Assembly (NCBI GenBank): GCA_026395855.1
Contig: JAPLXX010000066.1
Location: 1 to 19,104, forward strand
Length of the DNA stretch: 19,104 bases
Direction of reading: 5' to 3'
DNA from: Candidatus Pacearchaeota archaeon
GTDB taxonomy: Archaea > Nanobdellota > Nanobdellia > Pacearchaeales > GW2011-AR1
Part shown: piece by piece, positions 13,211-19,104 of the stretch
Layout: each line of letters opens with the position of its first letter
Numbering within the stretch: the first letter of the stretch is position 1
Made by a program: the position numbers and the translations under genes
Notes under the pieces: model-generated
Told to the model about the DNA's origin: nothing
What the model saw: the letters and a program-made list of their open reading frames with translations, nothing else
Databases searched by the model: none

Positions 13211-15097
13211 ATGACAGACATTCTGAAGCATATAACCGAGAAGTTGCACGGAAGCGTAACAGAAGCGAATTTTGAAGGAGCAAACATAGTTCTTTACACA
13301 GACAACGAGAAATTCTTCAAAGAAGGAGAGCCAAAAATAAAGGAATTAGTTGACGAAATAAAGAAAAGAATAGAGCTTCGTGCAGACCAGAAAATTCTTC
13401 ATCCGCAGGAAAAAGTAGGAGAAGAAATTAGGAAAATAGTTCCTGTTGAAGCAGAAATAACAAACATAATTTTTGATTTTCACAGAAGCATTGTTGTCAT
13501 AGAGGCAAAAAGACCAGGCATGGTTATTGGAAAGCAGGGAAGTATTCTTGATGAAATAAAAAAGTCAACTCTCTGGACACCCCAGATTCAAAGAAGTCCT
13601 GCAATAAAAAGCCAGATTACAGAGAATATTCGTGAGGTTTTATATGCAAATAACAATTATCGGAGAAAATTTCTTAATGAAGTCGGAGAAAAAATCTACA
13701 AAGAATGGAATCCTGAGAAAGTTGAAGAATGGGTTAGATTAACTCTTCTTGGAAGCGCAAGAGAAGTCGGAAGAAGCTGTCTTCTTTTGCAGACACCTAA
13801 TTCAAAAGTTTTGCTTGACTGCGGAATAAATGTTGCAGGCCATGGAAAAGATAAATTTCCTTATTTTGACATACCTGAATTTAACATACAGCAATTAGAT
13901 GCTGTTATCATAAGCCACGCACATCTTGACCACGTCGGACTTTTGCCTTATTTGTATAAGATGGGCTATAAAGGTCCTGTTTACATGACAGATCCCACAA
14001 TGGACTTGGCAGCACTTCTCTGCCTTGATTTCATAGGCGTTGCTTACAAGCAGGCTGCAACACCTTTGTATAGTTCAAAAGATATTAAAGAAATGGTAAA
14101 GCACACTGTTTGCCTAAATTTCAATGAAGTTACAGACATAGCCCCTGACATAAGAATTACTCTTTACAATGCAGGTCATGCTCTCGGAAGCGCAATGGTT
14201 CATTTTAACATTGGAAATGGTCTTCACAACTTTTTGTATTCAGGAGATTACAAATATGCACGAACAAGGCTTCTTGATCCCGCTGTTGCAAGTTTTCCAA
14301 GAGTAGAATCTGTTTTGACAGAAGCAACTTACGGGGCAAAAACAGATATTCTTGCTCCAAGAATAGAGTCAGAGGAAAAAATGATAGAACTAATAAACAA
14401 AACAATTAACCGCGGAGGAAAAGTTTTGATTCCTGAATTAGGTTTGGGAAGAGCGCAGGAAACAATGCTGATTATAGAAGATGCTATCAATGAAGGTAAG
14501 ATGAAAAAAATCCCTGTTTATATCGACGGAATGATATGGGACATAAATGCAATTCACACAGCTTATCCTGATTTTTTGAGCAACAAAGTCCGGGCCTCTA
14601 TATTCCAGGACAAAAATCCGTTTGCTTCAGAAATATTTTCGCGTGTAGGAAGTCCGCAGGAAAGAAAAAATGTTGTTGAGGGCGGGCCATGCGTTGTTCT
14701 TGCAACATCAGGAATGCTTGTAGGAGGAGCTTCTGTTGAATATTTAAGGGAATTTGCAGGAAACGAAAAAAACTCAATAATTTTTGTCTGTTATCAGGGT
14801 GTTGGCTCTCTTGGAAGGCAGGTGCAGGAAGGAATTACAGAGACAAAAATGATGTTTGAGGGTCATGAGGAAAATGTCAAGATAAATATGGAAATTCATA
14901 CGATCGCCGGCTTGTCTGCACATGCAGGAAGAAATGAAATAATCAGTTTTTTCAATAGCATGAGGCCAAAGCCAAAAAGAATAATGATAAATCACGGAGA
15001 AGTTTCTAAGTGCCTTGATCTGGCTTCTGCTCTTTACAAGTTGCAGAGAGTTGAAACAAATGTTCCGCGTGTTTTGGAGACTTTGAGGCTGAGGTGA
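13211..15097 (+). CDS. fttA: Transcription termination factor FttA / aCPSF1 (KH-MBL-beta-CASP ribonuclease)
   Basis: This is the archaeal homologue of CPSF73, which cleaves nascent RNA 3' ends and terminates transcription with a 5'-3' exonuclease mode. In the 628 aa product, N-terminal KH domains occupy residues about 1-150, with the GxxG loop GKQG (107-110) in RPGMVIGKQGSILDEIKKST. The metallo-beta-lactamase core follows (LLGSAREVGRSCLLLQT, HAHLDH at 236-241, NAGHALGSAM, YSGDYKYARTRLLDP). The beta-CASP domain contains LIPELGLGRAQETML and ATSGMLVGGASVEYLREFAG, and the protein ends with IAGLSAHAGRNE and INHGE. The length and all motifs match the family. Expression may use a weak AT-rich promoter in the 119-bp gap after psmB. 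Confidence 0.96.
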   Translation: MTDILKHITEKLHGSVTEANFEGANIVLYTDNEKFFKEGEPKIKELVDEIKKRIELRADQKILHPQEKVGEEIRKIVPVEAEITNIIFDFHRSIVVIEAKRPGMVIGKQGSILDEIKKSTLWTPQIQRSPAIKSQITENIREVLYANNNYRRKFLNEVGEKIYKEWNPEKVEEWVRLTLLGSAREVGRSCLLLQTPNSKVLLDCGINVAGHGKDKFPYFDIPEFNIQQLDAVIISHAHLDHVGLLPYLYKMGYKGPVYMTDPTMDLAALLCLDFIGVAYKQAATPLYSSKDIKEMVKHTVCLNFNEVTDIAPDIRITLYNAGHALGSAMVHFNIGNGLHNFLYSGDYKYARTRLLDPAVASFPRVESVLTEATYGAKTDILAPRIESEEKMIELINKTINRGGKVLIPELGLGRAQETMLIIEDAINEGKMKKIPVYIDGMIWDINAIHTAYPDFLSNKVRASIFQDKNPFASEIFSRVGSPQERKNVVEGGPCVVLATSGMLVGGASVEYLREFAGNEKNSIIFVCYQGVGSLGRQVQEGITETKMMFEGHEENVKINMEIHTIAGLSAHAGRNEIISFFNSMRPKPKRIMINHGEVSKCLDLASALYKLQRVETNVPRVLETLRLR

Positions 15098-15190
15098 TTT
15101 ATGCTATTTCTCTACATTTGCTGATAAAAGTTAATGCTAAAAAGTTGTTATAACTAAAAATAAAGGACTTAGTCTAAACTTAACCGTCGT

Positions 15191-15244
15191 AAGCGAGCTT
15201 GGTAAACTTAAGCAATTGATAATCAAGCGAGTTGGGGTTTACTT
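15191..15244. repeat. Short imperfect direct repeat AAGCGAG-YT in fttA-protease spacer
   Basis: AAGCGAGCTTGG at 15191 and AAGCGAGTTGGG at 15225 are both followed by an A/T-rich ACTT segment, giving an imperfect 34-bp-spaced repeat. A related AAGCGAGTGAAACGAGTGA lies at 1894-1912 between rpoK and eno. Inverted AACTTAA/TTAAGTT pairs flank the region (near 15177 and 15250). No gene is visible in this spacer. Confidence 0.4.
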
Positions 15245-15259
15245 TAAATTTAAGTTAAA

Positions 15260-15270
15260 ATATTTAAAAA
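15260..15270 (+). promoter_or_regulatory. TATA box of presenilin-like protease
   Basis: ATATTTAAAAA, centred about 27 nt upstream of ATG 15293, consistent with a leaderless start. Confidence 0.5.
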
Positions 15271-15292
15271 CCTGTTTTCCTAACTATATCAA

Positions 15293-16219
15293 ATGAAGCA
15301 CAATCTGAAAATCACAGCACTTCTTCTTGCTATGTTTATAGTAACCCAATTTATTGGAATTTATGTTGTCAGCTATTATTCTCCTGTAAAGATAATTGCT
15401 GGAGAAAAAATAAATGTCTCTGCTCCGAGCCTGCCTTTTGGATTAGAGCCTCCGCAGCCACAAACAGCTTCTGATTATACAGGATTTTTTTCAAGCATAG
15501 TTGTCGCATTCATAATTGCAGTTGTTCTTTTATTTATGCTTACAAAGTTTAAGTGGGAGCTTATTCTGAAAATCTGGTTTTTTGTAGTGATTGTTCTTGC
15601 GCTTTCTCTTGCTTTAATTGCGATTTTTTCGATAAAAATCGCCCTGATTGCTGTTATAATCGCGCTTCCTCTTGCAGCACTAAAGTTCTACGGAAAAAGC
15701 TTTATTGTTCATAATTTAACAGAACTTCTGATATATCCAGGAATTGCAGCTGTTTTTGTTCCATTGCTTAATGTCTGGACAGTAATCGCTCTTTTGATTT
15801 TGATATCAATATATGATATCTGGGCTGTCTGGCATTCTGGTATAATGCAAAAGATGGCAAAATATCAGATAAATACTCTAAAAGTTTTCTCTGGTTTCTT
15901 TGTTCCTTATGTTTCAAAAAAGGTAAAGTCACAGATAAAATTATGGAAAAAAACTCTTTTAAAAACTAAGCTGAATAAAAAGAAGATAAAAGTCAATGTT
16001 GCTATTCTTGGTGGAGGAGATATTGTTTTCCCGATAATAACGGCAGGAGTTATGCTTAAAACTCTCGGACTTGTCTCTGCGATTTTTGTAATAATTGGAG
16101 CAACTCTTGGTTTGGCTTATTTGTTTTTTGCAGCAGAGAAAAGAAAATTTTATCCTGCAATGCCTTTTATTACAGCAGGAATTTTGGTCGGGATTTTAGC
16201 TAGTTACCTGATTCTTTGA
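15293..16219 (+). CDS. Presenilin-like intramembrane aspartyl protease (A22/PSH family)
   Basis: This 308 aa polytopic membrane protein resembles archaeal presenilin/signal-peptide-peptidase homologues, which cut substrates within the membrane using two aspartates. The first is in ISIYDIWAVW (Y174-D175, the YD motif). The second is in LGGGDIVFP (D243, equivalent to the GxGD motif). The C-terminal PAL motif appears as PAMPF (P288-A-M), one conservative change from consensus. About eight to nine hydrophobic segments are visible, with a basic cytoplasmic loop (KKVKSQIKLWKKTLL) between the two catalytic helices, as in the family. The substrate is unknown. The gene is monocistronic with its own promoter. 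It converges with a small minus-strand gene, their 3' ends overlapping by 16 bp. Confidence 0.85.
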   Translation: MKHNLKITALLLAMFIVTQFIGIYVVSYYSPVKIIAGEKINVSAPSLPFGLEPPQPQTASDYTGFFSSIVVAFIIAVVLLFMLTKFKWELILKIWFFVVIVLALSLALIAIFSIKIALIAVIIALPLAALKFYGKSFIVHNLTELLIYPGIAAVFVPLLNVWTVIALLILISIYDIWAVWHSGIMQKMAKYQINTLKVFSGFFVPYVSKKVKSQIKLWKKTLLKTKLNKKKIKVNVAILGGGDIVFPIITAGVMLKTLGLVSAIFVIIGATLGLAYLFFAAEKRKFYPAMPFITAGILVGILASYLIL

Positions 16220-16452
16220 TAAAATTCAACGCAGGAATGGGCAAAATATCCCGTATAAAAAGCCCCTTTTCTTAACATGCCTAATTTATCTCTTTTATCT
16301 CTCATTTGCATTCTTTTACCCTCTAAGTCATCTCGTGCTTTCTGTCCAGCATGGTCATTATGGGGGCGCATCGTTCTGTCAAGTATTAATTCTGTTCTTA
16401 ACAAATCCGCCCCTAAGCCATATGCTTCTCCAAACTTTCCGATCAAACTCAT
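16204..16452 (-). CDS. Hypothetical 82 aa charged protein
   Basis: This is an unknown small protein on the opposite strand to its neighbours. The frame could open at ATG 16470 (88 aa). ATG 16452 (MSLIGKFGEAYGLGADLL...) is preferred because TTTAAA at 16475-16482 sits 26 nt upstream. The centre (NDHAGQKARDDLEGKRMQMR and DKRDKLGMLRKG) is strongly charged and helical, and the end contains YTGYFAHSC. No domain is recognised. The gene overlaps the 3' end of the protease gene by 16 bp and is divergent from the 16557 cluster, so the spacer of about 100 bp holds two back-to-back promoters. The promoter fit supports a real gene, but without homologues this stays moderate. Confidence 0.55.
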   Translation of the reverse strand: MSLIGKFGEAYGLGADLLRTELILDRTMRPHNDHAGQKARDDLEGKRMQMRDKRDKLGMLRKGAFYTGYFAHSCVEFYQRIR

Positions 16453-16474
16453 GCTGAAATATAAATTCATAATC

Positions 16475-16482
16475 TTTTAAAC
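16475..16482 (-). promoter_or_regulatory. TATA-like box of the 82 aa gene
   Basis: Minus-strand GTTTAAAA, 26 nt from ATG 16452. It is the main reason to choose that start. Confidence 0.45.
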
Positions 16483-16527
16483 ATTTCCATTCTGTTGTCA
16501 CTTCAGGAAAGCAACAAAACAGCAAGA

Positions 16528-16536
16528 TTTATAAAT
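16528..16536 (+). promoter_or_regulatory. TATA box of the 16557 cluster
   Basis: TTTATAAAT, a near-consensus archaeal box centred 25 nt before ATG 16557. It probably drives the whole five-gene cluster as a leaderless message. Confidence 0.55.
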
Positions 16537-16556
16537 ATGGTTTTTCTCGGAAAAAC

Positions 16557-16838
16557 ATGGAAAGAAGAATAGAAGTTCGGGGAAAAGGTGTAGAAAACCT
16601 TAATCGTGAATATATTACAAGCCTTTTTCTAGGCGCAGGATTAGACGGAAATTTTGAAATTCAAACAGAAATCATAAAAGGGATGCCGGGTTTTCCAGGA
16701 AGAGCAATAATAACAATAAGCGGAAGAGTAAACTATTCACAAGTTGATTCTATTCTATGCAGTAAAGGGTACGGAATAATAAGGGCAAGAACAAGAAGAG
16801 AGACAACCCTTGAAGATGCTTTTGGAGGTGCTATATAA
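16557..16838 (+). CDS. Hypothetical 93 aa protein, first gene of unknown cluster
   Basis: This is an unrecognised small protein. It starts MERRIEVRGKGVENLNREY and contains an alternating strand pattern (FEIQTEIIKGMPGFPGRAII, then TISGRVNYSQVDSILCSKGY) that suggests a small alpha/beta fold. The composition is basic, with an arginine cluster near the end (IIRARTRRETT) that could bind nucleic acid, an inference only. It has a good TATA box at leaderless distance. Its stop is followed by the next gene as TAAAATG, and GGAGGTG (16824-16830) near its 3' end serves as the next gene's ribosome-binding site. It is very likely a real gene in an operon. Confidence 0.7.
   Translation: MERRIEVRGKGVENLNREYITSLFLGAGLDGNFEIQTEIIKGMPGFPGRAIITISGRVNYSQVDSILCSKGYGIIRARTRRETTLEDAFGGAI
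16824..16830 (+). promoter_or_regulatory. Shine-Dalgarno GGAGGTG for the 110 aa gene
   Basis: GGAGGTG with a 9-nt gap to ATG 16840 decides that start over the upstream in-frame ATG at 16810, which would overlap the previous gene by 29 nt. It is a near-consensus site, while most junctions in the window lack one. Confidence 0.6.
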
Positions 16839-16839
16839 A

Positions 16840-17172
16840 ATGACATTACTACAAAGAATATTTGGAAGAAAATATGAAACAAACATCACCTATAGAGAAA
16901 TAGAACCAATATTTAGGTCTCTTGGGGTTAATTTTGAATCAGTTATATTTCCGGGAGCAGAAGTAGGAGAAGCCAATAAGTATAATATGACTTTTTATAA
17001 TGTCAAAATAGTCCCAACAAGGGTTGACGGTGTTGTAAAAACAGTTATCACTGGAGATTATAGAGAACAATTAAATACACATGGTTTCGACGGACCTTTA
17101 CCCGCACACAGACTCTCTTTTAGAATTGAAGATTGTAAACTCACATCTGTAAAATATAAGAGAACACAATAA
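16840..17172 (+). CDS. Hypothetical 110 aa protein
   Basis: This is an unrecognised protein starting MTLLQRIFGRKYETNITYRE at ATG 16840, 1 nt after the previous stop and with a strong Shine-Dalgarno. It looks soluble and beta-rich (FYNVKIVPTRVDGVVKTVIT, then LSFRIEDCKLTSVKYKR), with a turn-rich middle (GEANKYNMTF and NTHGFDGPLPAHR). No catalytic motif, signal peptide or membrane segment is seen. The next gene begins 1 nt after its stop. The fixed TAAAATG junctions suggest the product acts with its operon neighbours, but I cannot name a function. Confidence 0.7.
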   Translation: MTLLQRIFGRKYETNITYREIEPIFRSLGVNFESVIFPGAEVGEANKYNMTFYNVKIVPTRVDGVVKTVITGDYREQLNTHGFDGPLPAHRLSFRIEDCKLTSVKYKRTQ

Positions 17173-17173
17173 A

Positions 17174-17539
17174 ATGACAGAAGAAACAGAACAACAAAGA
17201 TTAGAATTAAAATTAAAATTGCAATTAGATAGAGCTAGATCTGTAGATTTAGAAATATTAGAAAGATACAAGGGAAGAGAAGTTGTTATTGATGTAAAAT
17301 CTTTATCAGGTGCTCAGGGCGGTGTAGTTTCTAGTGCTGGATTAAATTTAGTTCACCTAACTAATTGTAAACAATATAGGGGTACTATTAGTTTGCTAGA
17401 AGATAATTATTCGCTTTATGGACAAGGATCAGGAAATACTTCAGATATACTAAATAGAACTATTCAAGTATCTCAAATAGAACAGATTGTTCTTTTAAGT
17501 GATATTATTAATAAACAAAGAACAGGAGACTCTCAATAA
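17174..17539 (+). CDS. Hypothetical 121 aa protein, possibly Sm-like
   Basis: A charged N-terminal helix (EETEQQRLELKLKLQLDRAR) leads into YKGREVVIDVKSLSGAQGGV and LNLVHLTNCKQYRGT. The strand order and the NLVHL segment resemble the Sm1 motif of Sm/Lsm RNA-binding proteins. A later IQVSQIEQIVLL could be the Sm2 strand pair. The invariant Sm glycine/aspartate pattern is not clean, and the loop between the two halves is long, so this is a weak fold guess. It lies third in the 16557 cluster, 1 nt after the previous gene and 2 nt before the TrmB-type gene. Confidence 0.65.
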   Translation: MTEETEQQRLELKLKLQLDRARSVDLEILERYKGREVVIDVKSLSGAQGGVVSSAGLNLVHLTNCKQYRGTISLLEDNYSLYGQGSGNTSDILNRTIQVSQIEQIVLLSDIINKQRTGDSQ

Positions 17540-17541
17540 AA

Positions 17542-18321
17542 ATGCTCGTAAAACAAGAACTCATAAACAGAATTAAGGATTACTTTGACCTTAATATCTA
17601 TGAAACAAAAGTCTGGTTAGCTTTGCTTGGAAAAGGTGTTGCTTCTGCAGGAGAAATTGCAGAAATTTCTCGTGTTCCTCGTTCAAGAACCTATGATGTT
17701 CTTGAAAGCCTTGAGAAAAAAGGCTTTGCAATCATAAAACTTGGAAAACCCGTAAAATATCTTGGAGTAAAGCCGCACATGATTCTTGAAAAGCTTAAAA
17801 ATAATGTCCGCTCTGACGCAGACGAGAGAATAGTTTCTCTTTCTAACATAAAAACAACTAACGAATTCATAAAACTCGAAGAATTGTACAAAGAAGGAAT
17901 AAATCCTGTAAAACGCGAGGATTTATCCGCATCTATTAAAGGAAGATCAAACATTTCAAATTATCTCAGGGAAATTCTGCAGAATGCAGCAAGCGAAGTT
18001 ATAATCTGCACAAATGCAGAAGATATAAGCATAAAGTTAAAACTTTTCCAGCAGACTATTGCAGATTTAAGCAAAAATGGAATAAAAGTCAGAATTGCTT
18101 TATCTGGTGATGAAAAACTGATAAAGAAAATTGAAAAAGAACTGTCAATAAAAATAAGGAAAATAAGCGTTGATGCCAAATTCTTCATAGTTGACAAAAA
18201 AGAAATACTTTTCTATCTTTCAAAAAACAGCGGTCCAGATGACAGTGCAATTTGGCTAAACTCAGAGTTTTTCGCCCAAGCTTTCGCAGCTTTGTTTGAT
18301 AAGGCTGTTGGGGGAAATTAA
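17542..18321 (+). CDS. TrmB-family transcriptional regulator
   Basis: This 259 aa protein has an N-terminal winged-helix domain of the TrmB type (residues about 8-80). FDLNIYETKVWLALLGKG is followed by a recognition helix ISRVPRSRTYDVLESLEKKG and a wing FAIIKLGKPVKYLGVKP, the classic TrmB/Sugar-TrmB pattern. The C-terminal half (about 135-255, with SEVIICTNAEDISIKLKLFQ and IRKISVDAKFFIVDKKEIL) is a phospholipase-D-like effector domain fold as seen in TrmB relatives. Such proteins often sense sugars or metabolites, but the ligand cannot be told here. Standing at the downstream end of the unknown small-gene cluster, it may regulate that cluster and itself. Confidence 0.85.
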   Translation: MLVKQELINRIKDYFDLNIYETKVWLALLGKGVASAGEIAEISRVPRSRTYDVLESLEKKGFAIIKLGKPVKYLGVKPHMILEKLKNNVRSDADERIVSLSNIKTTNEFIKLEELYKEGINPVKREDLSASIKGRSNISNYLREILQNAASEVIICTNAEDISIKLKLFQQTIADLSKNGIKVRIALSGDEKLIKKIEKELSIKIRKISVDAKFFIVDKKEILFYLSKNSGPDDSAIWLNSEFFAQAFAALFDKAVGGN

Positions 18322-18339
18322 AAGGTTTTGATAATTAAA

Positions 18340-18726
18340 ATGCCCCACGCATTTCTGACAGACACAATAACAGGAAAAAGACATGATTTAACAGCTCTTT
18401 TACAGCAGGATGGTGAACTTATTACTATTGGAAGACCTGGAAAGGGAGCATTAATTGAATTAGGATTTGGCATTTCAATAGAAACAGAAAAAACTAAAGA
18501 ACTTGCAATCGCAAAATTAATGGCCCTGCACAATTTGGCAACAGTTTCTGGAAAACATGCAACTATAAGATATATGGGAAAATTCTTTTATATCAAAGAT
18601 CATTCAACAAATAAAACTAAGATAAATGATTATGTTTTAGAAAGAGAAGAAAGGGTTCTTGTTAATGGTAATAACTTATTCTTTGGATCTTATGGTCCGG
18701 TTAAAGTAGAAATTGAAGACAATTAA
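18340..18726 (+). CDS. FHA-domain protein
   Basis: FHA domains bind phosphothreonine. In this 128 aa product the landmark residues are present: ITIGR (G31-R32), SGKHATIRY (S70, H73), DHSTNKTKIN (S89-T90-N91, N97) and a final FGSYGPVKVEI strand. The gap between GR and SGKH is about 38 residues, roughly double the norm, with an inserted helix-like piece (TEKTKELAIAKLMALHNLA). The start is ATG 18340. A TTG at 18328 would add four residues. It follows the TrmB-type gene by 18 nt and is probably in the same operon. No Ser/Thr kinase is visible in the window. Its stop codon shares TTAA with the convergent gene on the other strand. Confidence 0.8.
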   Translation: MPHAFLTDTITGKRHDLTALLQQDGELITIGRPGKGALIELGFGISIETEKTKELAIAKLMALHNLATVSGKHATIRYMGKFFYIKDHSTNKTKINDYVLEREERVLVNGNNLFFGSYGPVKVEIEDN

Positions 18727-19104
18727 TCCACAATTTCCAGCTTGCTTATATGCATATTCTGCATTTTTTCCTTATTTTTCTCTTCCCACTTTTTTATAAA
18801 TTGTTTTAGAGTGAAGTCCACTTTTATTCTGGAAAACAATCGTCCATTTTTAATAGAAATAACTTTATGTTTTAGTTTAAATCCTTTAACATTTTTTTCA
18901 TCACTAACTTCAGGTCCGCTGATTAAAATCTCTTTCTTCTTTTTAGCAGCAAAAAAACCTCTCGCTGTTTTCTTGTTTGAGTATTCAAATCCTTTCGCTT
19001 TTATGTCAAAAAATTTCGAAAGTTCGTCTTTCAAATGCCTGTGAAATTTCAAAAGCTTGCTTCCTGCAATATCCCCTTCCTGTTTAGCTGTTGTTAATTG
19101 TAAT
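18723..19104 (-). CDS. cca: Probable archaeal (class I) CCA tRNA nucleotidyltransferase, C-terminal part (runs off right edge)
   Basis: A minus-strand frame is open from the right edge to a stop at 18723, giving the last 126 residues. The frame continues upstream past a TTG at 19052, so that codon is not the real start. Recognisable C-terminal features of the archaeal CCA-adding enzyme include a Q-L segment with EGDIAGSKLLKFHRHLKDEL, a gap of mixed strands, ILISGPEVSDEKNVKGFKLK (the GPxV...F pattern), and a strand NGRLFSRIKVDF before a helical end. The catalytic GS/DxD head domain lies outside the window, so the assignment rests on the tail alone. It converges with the FHA gene, both stops lying in the same TTAA. 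Confidence 0.55.
   Translation of the reverse strand, partial: LQLTTAKQEGDIAGSKLLKFHRHLKDELSKFFDIKAKGFEYSNKKTARGFFAAKKKKEILISGPEVSDEKNVKGFKLKHKVISIKNGRLFSRIKVDFTLKQFIKKWEEKNKEKMQNMHISKLEIVD

Noticed and set aside
18742..19044. 100-codon plus-strand ORF at the right edge
   Set aside because: It is antisense to the probable CCA-adding enzyme tail and is Phe/Ser-rich without recognisable features.

Overview
The window is archaeal. It carries an RNase P Pop5 subunit, both proteasome core subunits, the exosome core (Rrp4, Rrp41, Rrp42), an SBDS protein, RNA polymerase subunit K, Mre11-Rad50, an aCPSF1/FttA-type nuclease and an archaeal-type RNase J. The AT-rich composition, very short spacers, compact protein versions (Rad50 of 686 residues, Pop5 of 87) and many small unknown genes fit a reduced-genome, DPANN-like archaeon. 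The lineage cannot be fixed from sequence reading alone. Many starts have a TATA-like box about 25-27 nt upstream, which suggests that leaderless transcripts are common here.

Left arm, minus strand (6839 down to 1). A version of the exosome/proteasome superoperon runs rnp2 - psmA - unknown 78 aa gene - SBDS - rrp4 - rrp41 - unknown 62 aa gene - rrp42 - rpoK. Most junctions are TAAAATG or ATGA. An enolase gene with its own promoter follows. It is cut by one in-frame TAA, although both halves keep the catalytic residues. Next come a 77-79 aa unknown gene and a Lys/Glu-rich gene that runs off the left edge. Between rrp41 and the 62 aa gene lies a 50-bp tandem duplication that encodes two overlapping micro-ORFs. 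The second copy carries a 30-bp palindrome-bearing in-frame insertion.

Middle, plus strand (6909 to 16219). RNase J is divergent from the exosome operon across 69 bp. It is followed by a small C-terminally membrane-anchored protein, whose start region carries a second copy of the CGCGAA...TTCGCG palindrome and a duplicated start codon. Then come mre11-rad50, psmB, fttA and a presenilin-like (A22-type) membrane protease.

Right arm. A small convergent minus-strand gene precedes a tight plus-strand cluster of three unknown small proteins (one possibly Sm-like), a TrmB-type regulator and an FHA-domain protein. The C-terminal part of a probable archaeal CCA-adding enzyme enters from the right edge on the minus strand.

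Together the window gathers the RNA decay machinery (3'-5' exosome, 5'-3' RNase J, transcript 3'-end cleavage by FttA, RNase P), both 20S proteasome subunits and the core double-strand break repair pair. The most unusual points are the interrupted enolase, the micro-ORF duplication with its palindromic insertion, the matching palindrome that displaces a promoter from its gene at 8405-8474, and the unknown five-gene cluster at the right. I saw no rRNA, tRNA, CRISPR array or insertion sequence.
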